Shown here: one piece after another, positions 40,303 to 49,802 of the stretch
Position numbering within the stretch: position 1 is the first letter of the stretch
How the letters are laid out: every line of letters begins with the position of its first letter
Source of the DNA: Rothia aeria
GTDB taxonomy: Bacteria; Actinomycetota; Actinomycetes; Actinomycetales; Micrococcaceae
Reading direction: 5' to 3'
NCBI GenBank assembly: GCA_002355935.1
Contig: AP017895.1
Coordinates: 1,054,001 to 1,118,000 of the forward strand
Length of the DNA stretch: 64,000 nt
Notes under the pieces: generated by a model
What the model saw: only the letters and a program-made list of their open reading frames with translations
The model's database searches: none
What the model was told of the DNA's origin: nothing
Program-made: the position numbers and the translations under genes

Positions 40303-41298
40303 CGTTTCAGTCCTTCCGCCATGGCTAGATATGCCTCTTCGAGGGTGGCTGGGCGAGTATACAGCGGTGTGAGCATCTGAACCTCACGCTCAGTGAGAAT
40401 ACGGGTCAGTAGAGCCTCTGCGTGTTCGGTGCTGAAGGGGCGCGGCCCTTCTGAAGCAGAACGTTCATTCCAGTACACGGTGATCTCCCACTCGCTGCCG
40501 CGCGGGGTCAGTAACACTGTTCCCGCATCGCCCAAAGACCGGGTAAGTTCTTGAAGCACCGGCCCGGCATTCGCGCCCACACGCCCAACGGTGGTAGCGG
40601 AGATCCCGGCGTGCGTGGCAACATCTGCCACCGTGCCCGAAACCGCTACACGACCGGCACCGATGACTGTCACTCGATGCGCTAACTCCTCAATCTCGCC
40701 CAGCAGATGGCTCGTGAGTAAAATAGCGGTGCCGTCATCAGCGAGGGAGCGAATTAGCTGGCGTATCGTCAGCGAAATATCTGGGTCAAGCCCGCTCGTC
40801 GGCTCATCCAAAAGCAGCAGTTTCGGCTCGCCCAGCAGCGCCCGTCCGATGTGCAGACGTTGTTTCATGCCGCGGGAAAACTCCTGTACCTTCTTCGCGG
40901 CGACATCGGCAAGATCAACCCGTTCCAAAGCGCTCGCCACCTGAGTGTGGCGTTTGCGCGCGCTAACCCCGGCAAGGTCAGCGAAGAAGAGAAGATTATC
41001 GCGGGCGGATGCTCGCGGATAGAACCCGGTATCCCCGCCGAGCGCAAGCCCTAGGGATGCGCGCGCACGCTGGGGGTGCGCAATTGCATCCACCCCGTCG
41101 ATGCGAACAGTACCGCTCGTGGGGTCAGCAGTGTTGCGCACATCTGCACAATTGTTGTTTTCCCGCCCCGTTGGGACCGAGCAGAGCATGAATTTCGCCG
41201 GAGCTTATACTAAGCGAAACATTATCGACAGCGGTGAAAGCGTGTTCACCTTTGCCAAAGGTGCGGCATAACTGCGCCGCGTCAAGAATTGTAGACAT
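40299..41298 (-). CDS. ABC exporter ATPase subunit, two frameshifts
   Basis: About 333 residues when repaired, beginning MSTILDAAQLCRTFGKGEHAFTAV. Walker A becomes GPNGAGKTT only after restoring a base in the run 41158-41161; a second base is missing in GGGG 41121-41124 (restoring LLTPTSGTVRIDG). Q-loop region, signature FSRGMKQRLHIGRALLG, Walker B LLLLDEPTSGLD and switch His in LLTSHLL are intact. A C-terminal regulatory part follows (ITVYWNERSASEG...), as in DrrA/NatA-type ATPases. First gene of a three-gene minus-strand operon. Confidence 0.88.
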
Positions 41299-41878
41299 TG
41301 TGATAAAACCTTGCGGTGCTTAGTCACCCGAAGCCTCTTGAGCATGGTGTTCGCACGCCTGCAATACGTGGGACGGGTGAGATGAATAGTCGTGAGAGAG
41401 GCACTACGTAGTGTCTGAATAATCCCAAGTCACCGGCTGCAGGTGCGGAAGGTATAACAATAAAACCCTCAGAACTTTGGTGTCCCAAGCGCTCACTATG
41501 CGCTTCTGAAATGTATCAAACCAAAGCAGGGTTATTTCTGAAATTTTTAGAGCCCACCATCTGGGTGGGCATTCCGCGAGCCGGTGCGACTTTAGCGGGA
41601 GGTCATACCTCATCACTCCTAGATTCAAGGTTTCCATCAGTGTAGCATGGCTCACGATTGCCTACACTGATGGTAATTTAGCGACGGCTAACGGCAGAGC
41701 GCATGGCTTGAGCGGTTCAGGTATAACATAGGCACGGTCACACGCGCATAAGTACCGGTGTTGCTCTCAAACACAGGCTGGCTCGGAAAGCAATTCACAA
41801 AACGTCATCTTTGCAACAATGCGCCGAAAACATGCACCCCGCTTGACCGCGCGCGCCTCCTGTGAAACTCTAGATGCA
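41299..41878. other. Gene-free stretch before the SAM-IV riboswitch
   Basis: I see no supported gene. It holds a 12-bp perfect palindrome CACTACGTAGTG (41401-41412) and an inverted repeat CCATCAGTGTAG / CTACACTGATGG (41634-41645, 41662-41673). An open frame of 83 codons on the minus strand (41404-41655) has no ribosome-binding site or family resemblance. TTGACC at 41843-41848 may be the -35 box of the metY promoter. Confidence 0.5.
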
Positions 41879-41998
41879 GGTCATGAGAGCCAGTGATAAG
41901 CCCCAGCTAGCTGGTCGGCAACCCTCCTCCGCGGTGGGGTGCCCTGGGTGAGGACCAGGCGTTACACACAAGTGCAGCGCAAGCGCGGGACCGATGTG
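41879..41998 (+). ncRNA. SAM-IV riboswitch
   Basis: The sequence GGTCATGAGAGCCAG, then AAGCCCC, CTGGTCGGCAACCCTCC, GCGGTGGGGTGCC, GGGTGAGGACCAGG and the closing GCAAGCGCGG follow the SAM-IV consensus in order. GGTCAT..G pairs with the later GACC segment and the final part forms the downstream pseudoknot region. It lies 104 bases before the ATG of metY, the expected place in actinobacteria, and would lower metY-metX expression when S-adenosylmethionine is plentiful. Confidence 0.93.
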
Positions 41999-42102
41999 CC
42001 CGATACCCGGTACATCGTTTTTTCGTTTGCAGAGAAGAAAACACAAGAACTCTGTACCGAAATCGGCATGCGGCCCCATAGTTACAAACCTAGGAGCCTC
42101 GC

Positions 42103-43446
42103 ATGAGCAACAACACCGTCCCGACTCCCGCCAACCCTGCCGGTTGGAAATTTGAGACCCGCCAGATTCACGCGGGGCAGGCACCGGATGCCGCAACGGG
42201 AGCACGGGCGTTACCCATCTACCAAACCACCTCGTTCGTTTTGAGAACGCGGAGCAGGCCGCTAACCGTTTTGCTCTCGCCGAGCTCGGGCCTATTTACA
42301 CCCGCCTGAACAACCCCACCCAAGAGGTGATCGAGAACCGCATCGCATCGCTTGAAGGGGAGTGGGAGCGCTGCTGGTGGCTTCGGGACAGTCTGCCATC
42401 ACCTACGCAATTCTGAACATCGCTGGGGCGGGCGACCACATTGTTGCCTCCCCTCCATCTACGGTGGCACCTATAACCTCCTCAAATACACGCTTGCCGA
42501 CCTCGGCGTTGAAACCACGTTTATTGAGAACCCGGACGATTTGCAGCAGTGGCGTGAGGCGGTGCGCCCCAACACCAAGCTCTTCTTCGGCGAAACCGTC
42601 CCCAACCCCCGCAACGATGTGCTCGACATTGAGCTCATCGCCCAGATTGCGCACGAGGCAGGTGTGCCGCTGATCGTCGATAACACCGTACCTACCCCAT
42701 ACCTGGTGCGCCCCATCGAATTCGGCGCGGACGTGGTGGTGCACTCCGCCACGAAATACCTGGGCGGGCACGGCACCTCCATTGGCGGCGTTATCGTAGA
42801 CTCCGGGAATTTCGACTACGGGGCAGACCCTAAAAAATTCCCCAAATTCAACGAACCAGCACCTAGCTACCACGGCCTAGTCTACGCACGTGATTTGGGT
42901 AAAGACTCCGCGTTCGGTGCGAACCTCTCCTATATCCTCAAGGCGCGAGTTTCTCTTCTGCGCGATACCGGGGCCGCGATTTCTCCGACTAACGCCTTCA
43001 ATATTGGTATTGGGCTGGAGACCCTTTCCCTGCGCATCGAACGCCATATCGAGAACGCCACCAAGGTCGCAAACTGGCTGGAGGAACACCCGCTGGTTGA
43101 TCGAGTAATTTGGGCCGGTCTGCCTTCCTCACCCTGGTACGAGCGAGCCCAGAAATACCTGCCGAAGGGGCCGGGTGCCGTCGTGGGATTCACCCTTAAA
43201 GACGCCGACCTGGAACAGACCCGCACCTTTGTGGACGCCCTGCAGCTGCACTCCAATGTGGCGAATATCGGTGATGTGCGCTCGCTCGTTATTCACCCCG
43301 CGTCCACCACCCACTCACAGCTTTCCGAGGAAGAACTAGAGGCAATCGGTGTGAGTAAAAACTTTGTGCGCCTCGCCGTAGGGATCGAGAATATTGACGA
43401 TATTATTGCAGACCTAGAATTGGGCTTTGCAACCCTGCAACAGTAG
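42103..43446 (+). CDS. metY: O-acetylhomoserine sulfhydrylase MetY, three frameshifts
   Basis: PLP enzyme making homocysteine from O-acetylhomoserine and sulfide. About 448 residues when repaired: [29 protein letters not shown], then [59 protein letters not shown] and the PLP lysine in [16 protein letters not shown]. Three bases are missing: TTTT 42239-42242, GGGG 42357-42360 and CCCC 42450-42453. The length and [17 protein letters not shown] favour the MetY type over cystathionine gamma-synthase. Downstream of a SAM-IV riboswitch and 91 bases before metX. Confidence 0.94.
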
Positions 43447-43537
43447 ATACGGCGCAAGCCCCGCCCCGTGAACCAGCCGGGGCGGGGCGAACCCCGCTGC
43501 ACCCACCGGCGCCCCGCCCGCAACGCTAAGGAGAACC

Positions 43538-44770
43538 ATGACCGGCACCCCCGAGACCGCCCAGGGTATCCTGCGCCACCACAGCATTGGTGATTTGCGC
43601 CTAGAGAACGGCATCACCCTGCCGGAGGTGCGCATCAGCTACGAAACCTGGGGCACCCTCAACGAAGACGGCGACAACGCCATCCTGATCCTGCACGCCC
43701 TTACCGGGGACACTCACGTCTCCCGCGGGAGCGCCCCCGAAGGCACCCCCGCCGATGTGGCCGCCGAAATTGAACGTGACGGCTGGTGGGAAGGCATCGT
43801 TGGCCCCGGCGCCGTGGTAGACACCAACAAATACTATGTGGTCGCCCCCAATATCCTCGGCGGATGCTACGGCTCAACCGGGCCTGCCAGCCTCATCCCT
43901 GCCGGGTACCCCGGTGAAGGGCAACCGTGGGGCGGAGCGTTCCCACAGGTGAGCATCCGCGACTCGGTGCACGCCGAGGCGCGACTAGCTCAAACCCTGG
44001 GAATCACCAGTTTCCGTTACGTGATTGGCGGCTCACTCGGCGGGGCCCGCGCCCTCGAATGGGCAGCCACCTACCCGCACCTGGTGCGCGGATGCGCAGT
44101 GATCGCCTCCGGGCCAGCCGCCACCGCCGAACAGATCGCGTGGGCGCACACCCAGAACGTGGCTATCCGATCCGACGCTAATTTCGCCTCAGGCGACTAC
44201 TACGACGGGCCCGCGCCCACGGCAGGGCTGGCGCTTGCGCGGCGTATCGCCCACACCACCTACCGCAGCCCCGCAGAACTGGAGCATCGTTTTGGGCGCA
44301 GCGAAAACCCCCATGAAACTGTTACCGGCGGCACGCTCGGGGCCCCACGCGGCCGGTACGCCGTCGAAAGCTACCTAGACCACCACGGGGATAAGCTCAT
44401 AGAACGTTTCGACGCGAACAGCTACCTTGCCGTGAATGAGGCGCTTATCTCCCACGATGCTGCGCGCGGGCGCGGGTGCCTCACCCACGCGCTGGCGTTC
44501 AGCAACTGCGAGTGGACCATTGCCGCTGTAGACTCCGACCGGCTGTTTTTCCCGCATGAGGCGCAGCTGCTGGCCGATTCCCTCCCCGTACCCGCTGAGG
44601 TTCAAATCATTGAATCCGAGCACGGGCACGACGGGTTCCTGATTGAGGCGGCGCAGGTAGAACGTATTCTCGCGCACGCCTTGGGAGAGAAACCGCAGAG
44701 CACCCCACCCAACCTGAGCACTATAGGCGATAAAGAGCCGCTACCTGCAGCCAGCTCGCTCGCCCTCTAG
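43538..44770 (+). CDS. metX: Homoserine O-acetyltransferase MetX
   Basis: Alpha/beta hydrolase-fold enzyme that acetylates homoserine with acetyl-CoA, feeding MetY. 410 residues. ILHALTGDTHVSRG (oxyanion region), nucleophile Ser in VIGGSLGGARALEWA, Asp near IAAVDSDRLFFP and His in ESEHGHDGFL. Downstream of AAGGAG at good spacing. It forms the methionine operon with metY. Confidence 0.94.
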   Translation: MTGTPETAQGILRHHSIGDLRLENGITLPEVRISYETWGTLNEDGDNAILILHALTGDTHVSRGSAPEGTPADVAAEIERDGWWEGIVGPGAVVDTNKYYVVAPNILGGCYGSTGPASLIPAGYPGEGQPWGGAFPQVSIRDSVHAEARLAQTLGITSFRYVIGGSLGGARALEWAATYPHLVRGCAVIASGPAATAEQIAWAHTQNVAIRSDANFASGDYYDGPAPTAGLALARRIAHTTYRSPAELEHRFGRSENPHETVTGGTLGAPRGRYAVESYLDHHGDKLIERFDANSYLAVNEALISHDAARGRGCLTHALAFSNCEWTIAAVDSDRLFFPHEAQLLADSLPVPAEVQIIESEHGHDGFLIEAAQVERILAHALGEKPQSTPPNLSTIGDKEPLPAASSLAL

Positions 44771-44881
44771 CTACCCCGTAAACGGCACGCATCGGCCGAC
44801 ACCTCAAGGCGCTGCACCCGATTACGCAAAGTAAGTCGCAGAACCTCACCTTCGTGGGGCCAGAATTTTTGCCGCACCCGC

Positions 44882-44912
44882 TTGACCCTCACGCAACGTC
44901 AGGGCCTACAGT
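44882..44912 (+). promoter_or_regulatory. MerR-type promoter with 19-base spacer
   Basis: TTGACC, 19 bases, TACAGT, with a partial dyad (ACCCT...AGGG) inside the spacer. The long spacer is typical of promoters that MerR proteins activate by twisting DNA. The ATG of the MerR gene begins six bases after TACAGT, so the message is leaderless. Confidence 0.7.
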
Positions 44913-44918
44913 GAAACC

Positions 44919-45722
44919 ATGGACGCAGAAAAACCCCAAGAATACAGCGTGGGCGAGGTCGCAAAAATGCACGGTATCACCGTGCGAACCCTGCACCATT
45001 GGGAGCAGAAGGGCCTGATCACCCCCGAGCATGACCCCGTCAACGGATACCGCTACTACCATGATCGAGACGTCGAGAAGGTCACCGCGATCCTTGGGTA
45101 CCGCGCCATCGGCATGAGCCTTGACACCGTGCGCACCATCATGAATGAAGGCGCTCGCAATAGCGTGGAGCATCTACTCACCCAGCGTGAAATGCTGCAC
45201 AAGAAAATACGGTGCTACAAGCACATGCTGCAAACACTGGATCAACTGCTGGAGGATGCAATGGCACCGACCAATGAACGGCTGACGGCCGCCGAAAGGG
45301 CCGAAATTATGGGGGAGGCGTTTAACCCCGAGCATGAGCGTGAGGCGCAGCAGCGCTACGGGCACACCGACGACTGGGCGGAGTACCGGCGCCGCACCGA
45401 CTCCATGAGCCGCGCCGACTGGGCAGCCGCCAAACAGAACCTTGACGATGTTGAGCACGCACTTGTTGAGGCGTTCACCCAAGGGGTGAAGCCCGGCAGT
45501 GCAGAGGCGAACGCGCTGGCTGACCGGCACCGGGCCTCCCTGTTTTACTTCGACGTCACCCCCGCAAAACATGTGATTCTGGCGCGCGGCTATGTTGAGG
45601 ATGCGCGTTTCGCTGAGCACTACGAGAAACTGGCTGAAGGGCTGGCCCAGTGGCTGCGGGACATTATTACCGAGAACGCCCGCGCTTATGGGGTGAACCC
45701 TGAAACCGTTACCTGGGGGTAG
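44919..45722 (+). CDS. MerR family regulator with TipAS ligand-binding domain
   Basis: A 267-residue activator. N-terminal MerR helix-turn-helix (YSVGEVAKMHGITVRTLHHWEQKGLI...NGYRYYHDRDVEKVTAILGYRAIGMSL), dimerisation coiled coil (about 75-110), then a TipAS-like antibiotic-binding domain (GEAFNPEHEREAQQRYG, YFDVTPAKHVILARGYVEDARFAEHYEKLAEGLAQWL). The relatives SkgA and TipAL bind thiopeptides and activate efflux and their own gene. No target other than itself is adjacent; the leaderless promoter implies autoregulation. Confidence 0.9.
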   Translation: MDAEKPQEYSVGEVAKMHGITVRTLHHWEQKGLITPEHDPVNGYRYYHDRDVEKVTAILGYRAIGMSLDTVRTIMNEGARNSVEHLLTQREMLHKKIRCYKHMLQTLDQLLEDAMAPTNERLTAAERAEIMGEAFNPEHEREAQQRYGHTDDWAEYRRRTDSMSRADWAAAKQNLDDVEHALVEAFTQGVKPGSAEANALADRHRASLFYFDVTPAKHVILARGYVEDARFAEHYEKLAEGLAQWLRDIITENARAYGVNPETVTWG

Positions 45723-45788
45723 TACCTGGGGAAGCTGCAGCACCCATATGCGTTCAGCAGAGCCTCAGCGCTCACCCACAAAGTATTG

Positions 45789-45858
45789 TGCGCAGAAAGT
45801 GACTTTTCGGCACGGAAGACAGCATGTGCTTTCGGCTGGAAAGTCACTTTTTGTGCGC
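45789..45858 (+). terminator. Long hairpin after the MerR gene
   Basis: GTGCGCAGAAAGTGACTTTT and CAAAAAGTGACTTTCC-type complement (right arm GGAAAGTCACTTTTTGTGCGC) form a stem of about 20 bp with a bulge around a long loop. It separates two same-strand genes. Confidence 0.65.
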
Positions 45859-45891
45859 CCAATGGTGTAAACCCGCAGGAGGCGACATCGG

Positions 45892-45897
45892 TAATAT
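45892..45897 (+). promoter_or_regulatory. Probable -10 box (TAATAT) of a leaderless esterase message
   Basis: TAATAT ends seven bases before ATG 45905, the spacing of leaderless actinobacterial transcripts; no clear -35 or ribosome-binding site at that ATG. Confidence 0.45.
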
Positions 45898-45904
45898 GGG
45901 GTGT

Positions 45905-46669
45905 ATGAGCGAAAATACGTACATTGTCGAATATTCCCGGCCCGAGGATGAACGCGCCGGAACCCACCTGGTGCTTCTGCTGCACGGGTACGGTTCGCAT
46001 GAGAAAGACCTGCTGTCGCTGGCTGAACATCTGCCGCAGGAGGGCATCACCTACGCGGGGATGCGCGCCCCGCAGCCGGTAGGCACCCAGTTTTCGGCGG
46101 ACGCAACCGGCGCGCACATTCCCGACGAGGCCATAGGTTACCAGTGGTACCCGCTGGATCAGCAGCTCAACGCGGATGTGCGGACCATAGAACAGGCCAG
46201 CGACTACGTGCTGGAATGGGTTGAGCAGCACGAATCACACTATGCTTCAGTCTCTCTGGTGGGGTTCTCGCAAGGCATGGCGGTGGCGACTTCTATGGTG
46301 CGGCATCGCCCAGGAAAATTTGCTGCACTGGTGGGGCTCTCCGGGTATGCGGTCGAATCAGACTCTCCTTACTTCAAGGACGACGAGCTCAAAGCCACCG
46401 AGCTGCCCGTTTTCTTCGGCAGGGACCAGGAAGACCCTATTATTCCTCAGCCTTTCGTGGATTACACCTACGAGTGGATTCGCGCGTACACTGACGGCAT
46501 CAAAGTTCTGTATGCGGGTGCCGGGCACGGGGTAAGCGCCCTGGAAATTCGCCATGTGGGCGAGTTCATCGACGTGAAGGTGCTGGGAAACGCGCCGCGC
46601 ATCCGTGCCGAGAAGGTTGCGGATGCCGCAGATAATGCTGGGGTGTCAGAGCAAGAGTCTGCTGACTAA
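45905..46669 (+). CDS. Alpha/beta hydrolase, phospholipase/carboxylesterase type
   Basis: About 254 residues. GTHLVLLLHGYGSHEKDLLSLAEHL opens the fold, nucleophile Ser in LVGFSQGMAVATSM, Asp in FFGRDQEDPIIP and His in AGAGHGVS. Layout is that of small YpfH/EstB-like esterases (serine hydrolases on short acyl esters). Start 45905 (MSENTY) is chosen from the TAATAT seven bases upstream; an in-frame ATG at 45896 is possible. The polar tail (EKVADAADNAGVSEQESAD) is unusual. It ends before a 24-bp hairpin. Confidence 0.86.
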   Translation: MSENTYIVEYSRPEDERAGTHLVLLLHGYGSHEKDLLSLAEHLPQEGITYAGMRAPQPVGTQFSADATGAHIPDEAIGYQWYPLDQQLNADVRTIEQASDYVLEWVEQHESHYASVSLVGFSQGMAVATSMVRHRPGKFAALVGLSGYAVESDSPYFKDDELKATELPVFFGRDQEDPIIPQPFVDYTYEWIRAYTDGIKVLYAGAGHGVSALEIRHVGEFIDVKVLGNAPRIRAEKVADAADNAGVSEQESAD

Positions 46670-46684
46670 AAGAACCTGAATAAC

Positions 46685-46739
46685 GCATCTTGGGTTGTAT
46701 AACGCACCGCCGGAAGGTGCGTTATACAACCCAAGATGC
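46685..46739. terminator. Bidirectional terminator, 24-bp perfect stem
   Basis: Left arm 46685-46708 and right arm 46716-46739 are exact complements (GCATCTTGGGTTGTATAACG...). It lies between the convergent esterase and S4 genes. Confidence 0.85.
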
Positions 46740-46763
46740 TTTAAGGGGAGAGAGGGCGGGACC

Positions 46764-46976
46764 CTAGTCCCGAGCCACCTGCACGCTCACCCCGTTGAAA
46801 CTCACCGTATCGCCCGGATGCAGCTGTTTGCCCCGCGCCTCCTCAATCTGCCCATTGACCTTCACCAGCCCATGCTGGATCACCTCGCGCGCCTGCGCAC
46901 CGTCTTCGACCAGATTAGCCAGCTTCAAAAACTGTCCCAGACGAATCATCTCGTCACGAATATAGATTTTCTCCAT
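46764..46976 (-). CDS. S4-domain RNA-binding protein (YaaA/RlbA-like)
   Basis: A 70-residue single S4 domain: IRLGQFLKLANLVEDGAQAREVIQHGLVKVNGQIEEARGKQLHPGDTV. Such proteins bind structured RNA, possibly ribosomal; exact role unclear. TACACT ends six bases before the ATG on the minus strand, so it may be leaderless. Divergent from glyS by about 160 bases. Confidence 0.88.
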   Translation of the reverse strand: MEKIYIRDEMIRLGQFLKLANLVEDGAQAREVIQHGLVKVNGQIEEARGKQLHPGDTVSFNGVSVQVARD

Positions 46977-47137
46977 GTCACCAGTGTATCGGCGCCCAGA
47001 AACTACACGGCAAGACGGGTACGCAATGATACCCTAGTATCTTGTACTTGTGACCGTATATCCCGGCGCTTACCGCGCGCGGAAGAACACTGAACTCACG
47101 CACGCCACAGCCGGTGGCGGGGCATAAAGGAGTAAAC

Positions 47138-48516
47138 ATGGCAGAAAAGTCCACTCTCGACAACGTTATTGCGCTTGCTAAGCGCCGCGGCTTCGTCTTC
47201 CAGGCGGGTGAAATCTACGGCGGTTCCCGCTCCGCATGGGATTACGGTCCCTTGGCGTGGAACTGAAAGAGAACATCCGCCAGCAGTGGTGGCAGCGTTT
47301 CGTGCGTTCACGCGCAGACATGGTTGGGCTGGACTCTTCGGTAATCCTGCCGCGCCCGGTGTGGGAAGCATCCGGGCACGTGGCAACCTTTATGGACCCG
47401 CTGGTGGAATGCCTCTCGTGCCACAGGCGCCAGCGCCAAGACCACCTGATTGAGGCATTCGAAGCTAAAAAGGGGCGAGCACCCGAAAATATGGGTGAGG
47501 TTGTCTGCCCGAACTGCGGCACCCGCGGCGAATGGACCGAACCGCAGAACTTCTCAGGCCTGTTGAAAACCTACCTGGGGCCTGTCGATAACGAAGAAGG
47601 GCTGCACTTTCTGCGCCCCGAAACCGCGCAGGGCATCTTCGTGAACTTCAACAACGTGGTAACTGCGGCCCGTAAACGCCCGCCCTTCGGTATCGGGCAG
47701 ATCGGTAAGGCGTTCCGTAACGAGATCACCCCCGGCAACTTCATCTTCCGCACCCGCGAATTCGAGCAGATGGAGATCGAATACTTCGTGCACCCCGACG
47801 AAGCAGATAAGCACTTTGACGCATGGGTTGAAGACTGCTGGAACTGGTTTGTTGACTTGGGCATTAACCCCGAGAACATGCGCCAGTTCGATGTTCCTGA
47901 GGACGACCGCGCGCACTACTCGGCGGGCACCATTGACATTGAGTACCGTTTTGGTTTCCAAGGCGGCGAATGGGGCGAACTCATGGGTGTGGCAAACCGC
48001 ACCGACTACGACCTGGGCGTGCACAATGAGCACTCGAACGCGAAGCTCGAATACTTTGATCAGGCCAGCGGCGAACGCTACGTACCCTACGTCATCGAGC
48101 CTTCCTTCGGCCTGACACGCTCCATGATGGCGTTCCTCGTCGATGCCTACGTTGAGGATGAAGCCCCGAACACTAAGGGCGGCGTCGATAAGCGCGTGGT
48201 TCTTAAACTCGACCCGCGTCTGGCGCCCGTGAAGGCCGCCGTTCTGCCCCTATCGAAGAAACCCGAACTCTCCGGGCCCGCCCACAAGCTGGCAGAGGAA
48301 CTGCGTGGCGTCTGGAATATCGACTACGATGAGGCGGGGGCTATCGGCCGCCGCTACCGCCGCCAAGACGAAATCGGCACCCCGTTCTGCATTACCGTAG
48401 ACTTCGATACTTTAGAGGACCAGGCGGTCACCATCCGCGAGCGTGACACCATGAGTCAGGAGCGCGTGGCACTTGATCAGGTGAAGGCATACTTGGCGGC
48501 GCGTCTGGTTGCCTAA
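47138..48516 (+). CDS. glyS: Glycine--tRNA ligase, class II alpha2 type, frameshift
   Basis: Charges tRNA(Gly). About 459 residues when repaired, of the homodimeric GlyQS type used by actinobacteria. [42 protein letters not shown] and [10 protein letters not shown], motif 2 [25 protein letters not shown], and motif 3 near [10 protein letters not shown], then the anticodon-binding domain ([17 protein letters not shown]...[31 protein letters not shown]). One base is missing at GG 47254-47255. AAAGGAG precedes the ATG. Ends before a GC-rich terminator. Confidence 0.94.
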
Positions 48517-48538
48517 GCCTTTTTTTACCATGTACATG

Positions 48539-48569
48539 GGCGGGGTTCTCTGCAATGGAGAACCCCGCC
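48539..48569 (+). terminator. Terminator after glyS
   Basis: Perfect 12-bp stem GGCGGGGTTCTC / GAGAACCCCGCC, loop TGCAATG, tail GGTATTTTC. Confidence 0.85.
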
Positions 48570-48681
48570 GGTATTTTCACGCAGTCACTAGGATCTGGTG
48601 CAGAACCTAGCCGATACGTACAATAGTGAGAACCCTATCCTCGCGGTAAAACCCGCGTATTCTGCGGAAGAAAGGCACCCC

Positions 48682-49661
48682 ATGAACACCTACGAATTTC
48701 GTCCCTGGCGCGAAGGCGACGATTTGGAACTTCTGCAGGTGTGGGGGATCCGCGAAGCGAGCAGGAGGCGCAGCAGCGCGCATCGTTCGGAGAGGCCTCG
48801 GATGCCCCTTTTAGCCGAACCCTTGTGGTCACCGACTCTGGTGTGCCGATCGCCGCTGGCGTGGTGACCGCCTCACTTTTGCACCCACAACGCCTGTGGA
48901 CCTATCTTGAGGTTGCCGAAGGGCACCGCCGCGCCGGGTTAGGTACCGAGCTTTTAGACCGGCTGCGTGAGATCGCCGCCGAAAACGCGCAGGTTCCGAA
49001 CGTCCGCGTGAAGCTGGCCCCATTTAGCACCGGCGAAGAATTTGCCCAGGCGAAGGGCATGAAAATGATTCAGCGCTCGCGTCTGGTTCATATTGATGCG
49101 GGCGCGATTCCGCCGGTTTCTCTGCGTGAGGATGAGAACGGCAAACCCACTCAGGCGATTGAGGATTTGGCGACCGGCTCGGTTGAGCTGACCTCGAAGC
49201 TCTGGGAGTTCTACCGCAATTCGCATGATTGGGATGTTCCTGCCGAGGTCGGGTTAGGGACCGTAAACCGGTATTTCCTCTCGGATGAGGCACGCGCCTT
49301 CGGGGCGCTGGTACTGCGCGATAACATTCAGCAGGCTGAGAAAGAGGGGAAGAAAGGCGAAATCATTGCCTTTGCGGTGAGTTATCACCCCTTTGAGACC
49401 GACCCTGCCGCCGCGCTGGTCGATGAGAATACCGCGACTGAGATTTTGCTCGGATATGACATGCAGAACGAAGGCGCGGTCGAGGCCATTATGCAGCTTC
49501 TTTCGCTGTTGACGGCGCAGTACCCGGTGGTGGTTGAGGTAGACGACTCGATGACCGCTCTCGTAGAGGTGACCGACGTTCTTCTGCGTGCTGGAACCGC
49601 GAGCGTGGAAGGCGACCCAACCTATATTTACGCCAGCGATTATCCGGGTGCCGCCTCCTAA
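48682..49661 (+). CDS. GNAT family N-acetyltransferase, two-domain, frameshift
   Basis: About 326 residues when repaired. N-terminal GNAT domain with the acetyl-CoA binding loop EGHRRAGLGTELLDRLREIA, then a second, more diverged GNAT-like half (LGYDMQNEGAVEAIMQLLSLLTAQYPVVVEVDDSMTALVEVTDVLLRAG), the tandem arrangement of MshD-like actinobacterial proteins. One base is missing in GGGGG 48743-48747, restoring LLQVWGDPRSEQEAQQR. AGAAAGG precedes ATG 48682. Substrate unknown. Confidence 0.85.
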
Positions 49662-49802
49662 AGAACAAGGCGCCCAGAAGAGGCCCCAGAAAACCCGCAC
49701 CGTGAGGGCGTGACAACTTTGCCCAACGCTGACCGGTGCGCCTGTCGTGAACCGGGGTAGGTGCATCCGTGCCGATTTGCGTGTGTATGCCACAATATAG
49801 AG

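Noticed and set aside
41404-41655. 83-codon minus-strand frame, considered as a transposase remnant
   Set aside because: No family motif, ribosome-binding site or flanking repeats that would define an insertion sequence.
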